Source of the DNA: Virgibacillus ihumii
GTDB lineage: Bacteria > Bacillota > Bacilli > Bacillales > Amphibacillaceae
Direction: 5' to 3'
Length of the DNA stretch: 64,000 nucleotides
Assembly (NCBI RefSeq): GCF_902726655.1
Contig: NZ_CACVAN010000001.1
Span: 3,162,001-3,226,000, forward strand
Shown here: piece after piece, positions 58,138 through 64,000 of the stretch
Layout of the letters: every line of letters begins with the position of its first letter
Numbering within the stretch: the first letter of the stretch is position 1
Made by a program: the position numbers and the translations under genes
The notes under the pieces: generated by a model
What the model saw: only the letters and a program-made list of their open reading frames with translations
Told to the model about the DNA's origin: nothing
Databases searched by the model: none

Positions 58138-59310
58138 ATGAAAAAAATAACACTGGCTGGCAGTATTCTCTTGCTAATGGCTTGTCTGTTGCTTGTGGCA
58201 TGCTCAGAAAACGGGCCAAATCAAGTGTCAAAATCATCAGACGACCATTCTGAAAATAAAAGAAACACAAAGGAAAAACCGGTCATATCAAAAACTGTTC
58301 AGAAGAAAATTACAATAACGGCAATTGGCGATATGTTGATCCATGACAGCGTGTATGAAGATGCAAAAACAAAAAAAGGATATGATTTCCGCCCGATGCT
58401 CGATCGTGTTAAGCCATATTTGAAGAACTCAACTGTTACAATGGCCAATCAGGAAACGATGATTGGCGGGGTCGAACTGGGACTGTCATCCTATCCGACG
58501 TTTAATAGTCCGTATGCGGTTGGGGATGCATTAAAAGATTCCGGAGTAGACGTTGTTACATTAGCAAACAACCATACATTGGATGGCGGCAATGAAGCAA
58601 TTCAAAGTGCCATTAGGCATTGGGAAAATATCGATATGATGTATACAGGAGCATATAAAAACGAAGCAGACAGGAATAAATTACGAGTTTATCATACTGA
58701 TAAAGATATATCAGTCGCGTTTTTGGCATATACCTATGGCACCAACGGAATTCCAGTGCCTGATGGGAAAGGCTATCTGGTTGATCTAATTGATAGGGGA
58801 TTGATGCAGGCAGATATTCAAAAAGCCAAAAAACAGGCGGACATCGTTGTGTTGAGTCTGCACTTTGGCGATCAGTATATACGCCTGCCGAATGATGAAC
58901 AAAAGGCACTCGTTCAATTTGCCGCTGATCAGGGTGTCGATGTCGTGATTGGACATCATCCACACGTTCTCCAGCCAGTTGACTGGGTGAAAGGCGCCGA
59001 TGGAAACAAAACACTTGTCGCTTACTCATTGGGTAATTTTCTGTCCGGGCAGGACGAATTTTACCGGCGCATCGGTGGAATTTTTAAGTTTTCTGTTCAA
59101 AAAACGATTAAAGGTGATAAGGAATCAATCGAAATAACAGCACCTAAATTCATGCCAACTTTTGTGAAGTACGATAATTTTACAGATTTTGAAGTGATTC
59201 CAATGTACCAGCTGACTGATAAAGAGCTTCCAAACGCCAAGCAGCACTATAAGGAAATAAAGCAGCATATGTCGCAGTGGATGCCGGGTTTAAAATTTAT
59301 AGAGAAATAG
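58138..59310 (+). CDS. CapA-family lipoprotein (poly-gamma-glutamate synthesis type)
   Basis: 390 aa. Signal peptide with lipobox LLLVAC (Cys22), polar linker, then a metallophosphatase-like CapA domain: ITITAIGDMLIHDSVYEDAK, NQETMIGG, VVTLANNHTLDGG, IVVLSLHFGDQYI, DVVIGHHPHVLQPVDW, VAYSLGNFLSGQ. No capB/capC neighbours, so it is a stand-alone member with an unknown envelope role. ATG preceded by a weak AGGAG at about 9 bp. Confidence 0.88.
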   Translation: MKKITLAGSILLLMACLLLVACSENGPNQVSKSSDDHSENKRNTKEKPVISKTVQKKITITAIGDMLIHDSVYEDAKTKKGYDFRPMLDRVKPYLKNSTVTMANQETMIGGVELGLSSYPTFNSPYAVGDALKDSGVDVVTLANNHTLDGGNEAIQSAIRHWENIDMMYTGAYKNEADRNKLRVYHTDKDISVAFLAYTYGTNGIPVPDGKGYLVDLIDRGLMQADIQKAKKQADIVVLSLHFGDQYIRLPNDEQKALVQFAADQGVDVVIGHHPHVLQPVDWVKGADGNKTLVAYSLGNFLSGQDEFYRRIGGIFKFSVQKTIKGDKESIEITAPKFMPTFVKYDNFTDFEVIPMYQLTDKELPNAKQHYKEIKQHMSQWMPGLKFIEK

Positions 59311-59342
59311 AAAATGCTCACAGCGATTGTGAGCATTTTTTG
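59311..59342 (+). terminator. Terminator of the CapA-like gene
   Basis: AAATGCTCAC / GTGAGCATTT stem with a T-run. Confidence 0.88.
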
Positions 59343-59533
59343 TGAGCCGAAGCCGTTTTTTATGCAAAAGGAGAGTTCAACCATACGATAATACCAGATA
59401 GTTTAGCTATAATCAGTTCCCTTGTATAAAAACCAGCGTTTAGCAAATATTCTTTTTCTATAAATAACAATCATAATTTGATAAGATAACGATATGCTTT
59501 TAAAAAGAAGACAGTTAGAGGAGACAATTAAAC

Positions 59534-60346
59534 ATGGAATGGAAGAATATCTATCGTGGATTGCTTATGGGGACAAGCGACGTCATTCCGGGGGTGAGTG
59601 GGGGAACGATTGCTGTTCTGCTCGGAATCTATGAACGATTAATCGCAGCAATTAACGGACTGACGAGTAAGGATTGGAAAAAACAGCTGGGGTTTCTGAT
59701 TCCGCTTGGGATTGGTGTTGGTACTGCAATTCTGTTGTTGAGCCATGTAATAAGCTGGCTGTTTGAACATTATCCTGGACCGACAAAATTTTTCTTTCTC
59801 GGCCTGATTATCGGGGTATTGCCTTATTTGTTTCATAAGTCAGATGCGAAAAATACATTTAATGCAAAACACATTGTTATATTGCTGGTTGGAGCTGTAG
59901 TAGTTGGTTCGTTGATGATTTTTCAGACAAGTGAAGGAGCTTCCATCGAGAACATCACAACATCAACCTACATATTGCTGTTTTTCTCCGGGATGATTGC
60001 CAGCAGTGCGATGATTCTCCCGGGGATAAGCGGATCGTTTATGCTGTATGTGATTGGTGTGTATACAACCGTAATTGGCGCGGTTGAAAATATGCAACTG
60101 GATATTATTGCGGTGACTGGAACAGGAATTGTGATTGGGCTTGTAGTCATGACGAAAATCATTAATTATTTTCTGAATCAATATTATACCGGCACTTTCG
60201 CCTTGATTATCGGCATGGTTATTGGTTCTGTTTTCGTCGTGTTTCCCGGCTGGCCGGGGGATATGGCCGGAATGATTCTTAGTGTGGTTACGTTCGGACT
60301 TGGGCTCGCAGCTGCGTATCTGCTCGGAAAAGTCGAGTATGAATAA
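59534..60346 (+). CDS. DUF368 family, polyprenyl-phosphate translocase (PopT-type)
   Basis: 270 aa with about eight membrane segments. GTSDVIPGVSGGTIAVLLGIYE near the start and ILPGISGSFMLYVIGVYTTV later are the paired DUF368 re-entrant motifs. Members of this family recycle undecaprenyl phosphate across the membrane for peptidoglycan synthesis. AGAGGAG upstream of ATG. The 190-bp gap before it shows no clear promoter. Confidence 0.9.
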   Translation: MEWKNIYRGLLMGTSDVIPGVSGGTIAVLLGIYERLIAAINGLTSKDWKKQLGFLIPLGIGVGTAILLLSHVISWLFEHYPGPTKFFFLGLIIGVLPYLFHKSDAKNTFNAKHIVILLVGAVVVGSLMIFQTSEGASIENITTSTYILLFFSGMIASSAMILPGISGSFMLYVIGVYTTVIGAVENMQLDIIAVTGTGIVIGLVVMTKIINYFLNQYYTGTFALIIGMVIGSVFVVFPGWPGDMAGMILSVVTFGLGLAAAYLLGKVEYE

Positions 60347-60418
60347 GCAAACTGCAGGACAATAAATCATACACACGATACAATGAATATAGAAAATCAT
60401 ATGTGAGGTGAATGCAAG

Positions 60419-60739
60419 TTGAAACATATAGATACTGAAGCACAATTCAATGAAATTATTCAGTCGGATAAACCGGTTATTGTAAAGTTTTTTGCTGATT
60501 GGTGCCCGGATTGCAAGCGGATGGATATGTTTATTGACGGTGTGATGGATGAATTTAATAATCATGGATGGTATGAGGTCAACAGTGATGAAATTGACGG
60601 TCTTGCTCAAAAATATGAAGTTATGGGTATTCCGAGCATTCTGTTGTTTCAAAACGGTGAAAAAATCGCCCATCAGCACAGTGCGGACACAAAATCACCA
60701 GAATCTGTAAGTGAGTTCCTGCATCAGCAATTGGCATAG
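60419..60739 (+). CDS. Thioredoxin-family protein (CPDC active site)
   Basis: 106 aa thioredoxin fold. Active site FFADWCPDCKRMDMF (Cys-Pro-Asp-Cys rather than CGPC), cis-Pro in VMGIPSILLFQNGE. A thiol oxidoreductase or chaperone of the YbbN/YtpP-like kind. TTG start with GTGAGGTG upstream. Followed by a terminator. Confidence 0.88.
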   Translation: MKHIDTEAQFNEIIQSDKPVIVKFFADWCPDCKRMDMFIDGVMDEFNNHGWYEVNSDEIDGLAQKYEVMGIPSILLFQNGEKIAHQHSADTKSPESVSEFLHQQLA

Positions 60740-60744
60740 GGCAT

Positions 60745-60779
60745 AATAATCATCCTCTTCGTGAGGGTGATTATTTTTG
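60745..60779 (+). terminator. Terminator of the thioredoxin-like gene
   Basis: AATAATCA-CCTC / GAGG-TGATTATT stem with a TTCG-type loop and T-run. Confidence 0.88.
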
Positions 60780-60819
60780 TGCAAATGGTGGAATGAGTCC
60801 TTTAAAGGAGACATGTCCG

Positions 60820-61416
60820 ATGGATAATTTATTTTCACAGTTTGCACAGCCACGTGGTACTGCTGGACGGGTTGCCGGCTGGTTGATGGCAAAGGAAAAC
60901 AGAGCAATTAATAAATGGACGATTGAATTTCTGCATATTCAGCACGGGGAGCATGTACTGGAAATCGGTTTTGGTTCCGGAAAGGCAATGAAATACATTC
61001 TGGAACAGAAGGATGATTTAATACTTACTGGGCTGGATCCGTCCGGAGTGATGGTGCATCAAGCTTTGCGCAGGTTAAACAAGCATTTGACCAATGAACA
61101 AGTTCGGCTCGTTGAAGGCTATGCACAAGATTTACCTGTATTTTCGAAAAAATTGGACAAAGTGCTTGTCATCAACAATGTTACGTTTTGGGAAAATCCG
61201 GTAAATACCCTTGGAGAAATCCGGAGCCAAATGAATAAAGGCGGCAGAATAGCCCTGACCATTAAACCACATGAAAAAGGCGCAACCGATGAAACGAGTA
61301 ATTTAATCGGCGGGCAGCTTTCAGCGTTATTGGCAAACGCCGGGTTTGGAGATGTTGAATTTTTTATTAAACTAACAAATCCGTGTAACACAGTATGTGC
61401 GCTCGGAACGAAATAA
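60820..61416 (+). CDS. Class I SAM-dependent methyltransferase
   Basis: 198 aa. Motif I HVLEIGFGSGKAMKYILEQK, acidic loop TGLDPSGVMVHQAL, then VRLVEGYAQDLPVF and KVLVINNVTFWENPVNTLGE. UbiE/COQ5-like fold; the amino-terminal MAKENRAINKWTIEFLHIQ is seen in small bacterial methyltransferases of unknown substrate. ATG 60820 follows AAAGGAG. The stop lies within the terminator shared with cadA. Confidence 0.85.
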   Translation: MDNLFSQFAQPRGTAGRVAGWLMAKENRAINKWTIEFLHIQHGEHVLEIGFGSGKAMKYILEQKDDLILTGLDPSGVMVHQALRRLNKHLTNEQVRLVEGYAQDLPVFSKKLDKVLVINNVTFWENPVNTLGEIRSQMNKGGRIALTIKPHEKGATDETSNLIGGQLSALLANAGFGDVEFFIKLTNPCNTVCALGTK

Positions 61417-61452
61417 GATGAGCATTCCGTTGCGGGATGCTCATCTTATTTT
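61411..61452. terminator. Shared terminator with both stop codons in its stem
   Basis: Perfect 15-bp stem AAATAAGATGAGCAT / ATGCTCATCTTATTT, extended by TCC / GGG around loop GTTGC. The left arm contains the methyltransferase TAA (61414-61416), the right arm the cadA TGA (61441-61443). Confidence 0.9.
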
Positions 61453-63513
61453 CAGCAATCGTAATGCATTTAACGTAACAAGTAAAGTAGCGCCCATGTC
61501 GGCAAATATGGCAATCCAGAGCGTCAGCCAGCCCGGGATGACAAGCAGCAGTGCCAATACTTTGATACCAAGCGCGAATGCGATGTTTTGTTTTATGATG
61601 GATAGTGCCCGCCGGCTTAATTTAACAGTAAAGGGTAGTTTCTCCAGGTCATCTCCCATTAAGGCAACATCAGCGGTTTCCAGCGCACTGTCAGTTCCCG
61701 CTGACCCCATAGCGATTCCAACGGATGATGCTGCCAGTGCCGGTGTGTCGTTTATGCCATCGCCGATCATCGCTATCGAACCATTTTTACGCTCAAATTT
61801 TTTAATGAACTCCAGTTTGTCTTCTGGTAAGAGCTCAGCTTTAACATTCGTTAAGTTGAGCTCTTTTTGCAGTGCAACGGCCGTTTTGGCGTGGTCTCCC
61901 GTCAGCATGCAGGTGTGATTGATTCCAAGTTTGTGCAGCATTTTGATAACATGCTTGCTTTCTTTTCGGGGCTTATCACGCAGTGCCGCTGCCATCAACA
62001 GCTCCTCGTCTGTTCCGCACAATATAACTGTTTTACCGGCTTCCTGATATGTTTTTATTTGGTCAGATTGAACACCGGGAAACATTGCTGGAGAACCGGC
62101 ATACACCATTTCTCCGTTAACTTTGCCTTCGATTCCTTTCCCATGTATGGTTGTGAAATGATCCATTGGCAGCACACTGGCTTTCTTACTGTCCATGTAA
62201 TCAATTATAGCTTTGGCCAACGGATGGTTTGATTTTGATTCCAATGTAAGGAGATAATCCAATGCCTTTTCATGATCATCGGTGTAAAAAAATACGTCAG
62301 TAACAGCCGGCGTTCCGTACGTCAAAGTTCCGGTTTTGTCAAAAGCAATGCCACGCAGTCCGCCAATCTGTTCAAGGTGGACTCCGCCTTTGATTAAAAC
62401 ACCATTGCGGGCGGCGTTTCCGATGGCTGTTACGATTGCGACCGGCGTTGAAATGACCAAAGCACACGGACAGCCAACAACTAAAACCGCAAGCCCCTGA
62501 TAAATCCATGTTCCCCATGCTCCTCCGAAAAGAGGTGGAACAACAGCCACCAACATAGCGATTGCAATGATTGCCGGTGTGTAATAAGCAGCGAATCGAT
62601 CGACAAAAGCCTGTGATGGTGCCCGTTCATCCTGCGCCTCCTCAACAAGATGAATGATTTTCGCAATCGTCGTATCCTCTGCTTTTTTCGTAACCTCAAT
62701 TTCCAGGTAGCCGTCCTGATTGATGGTACCTGCAAAGACCTCGTCATTCAGCGTCTTTTCAACCGGAATTGATTCTCCGGTAATGGATGCCTGATTAATG
62801 GATGAGAACCCGCTTGCAATGTTTCCATCCATTGCGATTCGGTCGCCGGGCTTGATAATCATCACGTCACCAATTTTGATATCCTCGACAGCAATTCTTT
62901 GTTCGTCTCCACTTTGCCGCCGGATTAAAGCCTGTTTTGGTGAAATATCAATCAGCGAACGGATGGAAGCACGTGCTTTATCCATTGAATACGATTCCAG
63001 TGCTTCACTGATGGCAAATAAGACCACAACTATGGCTGCTTCACGCCATTCGCCAATAATCACTGCCCCGGTCACAGCAATGGTCATGAGCGTTTTCATA
63101 TCAAATTGAAGCCTGGTCAGATTAATTAAACCGGCTTTAAAAAGAGTGGTACCGCCTGCAAGCGCTGCAATTCCATACAAAAGTGTTGAGATAAATGCTG
63201 CATTGTCAAAAACGACTTCCGAAATAATCCCCAGCATAATGAATAGTGATGCCAGCAGTACACGGTTATAACGAATCCAAAGGGGTTTTTTGGATGTTTT
63301 CTGATGTTCTCGGACTACTTTTATATTTTCAAAAGATCCGGCTTTCTCAATCTCCGGAATGGACACCCTTCCAGCAATATTGATTTTGGACGCAGCAAAA
63401 TTAACTTCTGCATGGTTGACACCGTCAATGTTTCTGACATTGCTTTCAAATGTTTTGGCACAATTGGCACATGAGATTCCTTCAAGCCTGTAAGTCTGCT
63501 GTTTAGAGGGCAT
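61441..63513 (-). CDS. cadA: CadA-type P1B heavy-metal ATPase (Zn/Cd/Pb efflux)
   Basis: 690 aa. N-terminal metal domain [12 protein letters not shown], membrane helices, actuator TGES, the transmembrane CPC in [15 protein letters not shown], phosphorylation motif [11 protein letters not shown] in [20 protein letters not shown] hinge and a late [17 protein letters not shown] with the Asp-x-Gly typical of zinc/cadmium/lead pumps (P1B-2). ATG 63513 has GAGGAG ten bases upstream and overlaps cadC by 11 bp. Probably induced through CadC. Confidence 0.93.
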   Translation of the reverse strand: MPSKQQTYRLEGISCANCAKTFESNVRNIDGVNHAEVNFAASKINIAGRVSIPEIEKAGSFENIKVVREHQKTSKKPLWIRYNRVLLASLFIMLGIISEVVFDNAAFISTLLYGIAALAGGTTLFKAGLINLTRLQFDMKTLMTIAVTGAVIIGEWREAAIVVVLFAISEALESYSMDKARASIRSLIDISPKQALIRRQSGDEQRIAVEDIKIGDVMIIKPGDRIAMDGNIASGFSSINQASITGESIPVEKTLNDEVFAGTINQDGYLEIEVTKKAEDTTIAKIIHLVEEAQDERAPSQAFVDRFAAYYTPAIIAIAMLVAVVPPLFGGAWGTWIYQGLAVLVVGCPCALVISTPVAIVTAIGNAARNGVLIKGGVHLEQIGGLRGIAFDKTGTLTYGTPAVTDVFFYTDDHEKALDYLLTLESKSNHPLAKAIIDYMDSKKASVLPMDHFTTIHGKGIEGKVNGEMVYAGSPAMFPGVQSDQIKTYQEAGKTVILCGTDEELLMAAALRDKPRKESKHVIKMLHKLGINHTCMLTGDHAKTAVALQKELNLTNVKAELLPEDKLEFIKKFERKNGSIAMIGDGINDTPALAASSVGIAMGSAGTDSALETADVALMGDDLEKLPFTVKLSRRALSIIKQNIAFALGIKVLALLLVIPGWLTLWIAIFADMGATLLVTLNALRLLKIR

Positions 63514-63871
63514 GAGCGGTATGCTCCTCTTGATGGTTAAATGCCTGAGCAATCAATTGTTTAATGTGGTGATCCATTAAGGAATAATAGACCAGTTTAC
63601 CCTCTTTTCGGAACGTGGCAATCCCGGACTTGTGAAGTTGTCGCAGATGATGGGATGTTGTTGCGGTAGTTGCTCCGATAATATTGGCCAGGTCACAGAC
63701 ACAGAGTTCTTCTTCCATTAACAAAGAATACGCTATTTGAAGCCTATTTCCATCTGCCAGTAATTTATAAATCGATGAAACGTTATCGATTGGTTGTTCA
63801 GCTAATTGCTGCCTTATCCGATTAACTTTTTCTTCATGGACACAGGTTACCTCACATATATCTTTTGGCAA
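63503..63871 (-). CDS. cadC: CadC-like ArsR-family metal-sensing repressor
   Basis: 122 aa from the TTG at 63871. N-terminal CEVTC and the helix motif [20 protein letters not shown] supply the CadC-type Cys4 metal site; [20 protein letters not shown] is the recognition helix and wing. The TTG gives the family start ([10 protein letters not shown], compare S. aureus MKKKDTCEIFC) and follows GAGGTGGAG. An ATG at 63889 would lie inside the operator and lacks a binding site. Releases DNA on Cd, Pb or Zn. Confidence 0.9.
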   Translation of the reverse strand: MPKDICEVTCVHEEKVNRIRQQLAEQPIDNVSSIYKLLADGNRLQIAYSLLMEEELCVCDLANIIGATTATTSHHLRQLHKSGIATFRKEGKLVYYSLMDHHIKQLIAQAFNHQEEHTAHAL

Positions 63872-63883
63872 ATTCTCCACCTC

Positions 63884-63930
63884 ATTCAAATAAATATTTG
63901 ATTATATTATATTCAAATATTTATTTGAAT
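63884..63930. promoter_or_regulatory. cad operator, inverted pair of CadC boxes
   Basis: ATTCAAATAAATATTTGA (63884-63901) and its exact reverse complement TCAAATATTTATTTGAAT (63913-63930), 11 bases apart. Each is itself a near palindrome of the TCAAATA / TATTTGA type known for CadC operators. A minus-strand TATAAT at 63902-63907 lies between them. Confidence 0.75.
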
Positions 63931-63940
63931 GTCAATAAAA

Positions 63941-63967
63941 AACCCGCATGTCTTAGGACTGCGGGTT
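63941..63967 (-). terminator. Terminator of a minus-strand gene beyond the right edge
   Basis: AACCCGCA / TGCGGGTT stem; on the minus strand it is followed by TTTTTTATT. Nothing can be called in the last 33 bases. Confidence 0.7.
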
Positions 63968-64000
63968 AGTTGGATATGGAAAATCCCATCATGGCTGACG

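Noticed and set aside
59963..60679. 238-codon minus-strand frame opposite the DUF368 and thioredoxin genes
   Set aside because: Antisense to two well-supported genes; its His/Asn-rich composition is that of a shadow frame.

Overview
The window looks like the chromosome of a low-GC, spore-forming, halotolerant member of the Bacillaceae (Virgibacillus, Oceanobacillus or Lentibacillus type). This is inferred from strong AGGAGG-type ribosome binding sites, frequent TTG and GTG starts, Bacillus-type gene sets (short HisG with HisZ, CssRS beside an HtrA protease, a T-box before an aminoacyl-tRNA synthetase, YteA, YdaT, YfhE), an ectoine-type uptake system and a Bacillus-type gas vesicle cluster. 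I saw no rRNA, tRNA, CRISPR array or prophage. The only complete mobile element is one IS256-family insertion sequence.

Layout. 1-5249: histidine operon on the minus strand (hisZ-G-D-B-H-A, hisA cut by the window edge), with hisJ divergent. 6.2-12.6 kb: membrane and housekeeping genes (DUF454, DUF915 hydrolase, murB, EamA, TRIC-like channel, a LysR/LysE pair with a fossil of a second LysR gene, an orphan biotinyl-like protein). 12.7-16.0 kb: ehuBCDA ectoine/hydroxyectoine ABC importer. 16.4-22.2 kb: ketopantoate reductase-like protein, acetyltransferase, YtzI-like peptide, VOC dioxygenase behind an MhqR-like operator, M15 peptidase, PlsY-like protein, DUF456, pdxK and pncA. 22.3-25.7 kb: T-box and short-form prolyl-tRNA synthetase, then a 20-bp repeat array split by the IS element. 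25.7-35.3 kb: DUF2188 proteins, glutathione peroxidase, TAXI-TRAP transporter, trhO, csp, methyltransferase, YteA. 35.4-41.4 kb: a 243-bp intergenic repeat, htrA, cssRS, typA and a second 20-bp array. 42.8-47.7 kb: gvp cluster of 11 genes without gvpN. 47.8-52.3 kb: trePAR trehalose operon with two TreR operators. 52.4-64 kb: DUF1232, an ABC-2 exporter, YfhE, thiolase and acyl-CoA dehydrogenase, CapA, DUF368 (PopT), thioredoxin, methyltransferase and cadCA metal efflux.

Functional themes are osmotic and stress adaptation (ectoine uptake, trehalose PTS, CssRS/HtrA, cold shock), metal and quinone resistance (CadCA, VOC dioxygenase) and buoyancy (gas vesicles). The least explained structures are two families of roughly 20-bp tandem intergenic repeats: family A (core ACATCAACC) sits just behind rho-independent terminators, family B (core AAACGTGCGAA) sits between genes of likely operons. 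Other notable points are an N-terminal EIIA fused to TreP, a hexapeptide-repeat tail on the first gvp protein, two convergent gene pairs whose stop codons lie inside one shared terminator, Spo0A-like boxes beside the tre operon, and a likely ATT start codon on the glutathione peroxidase.
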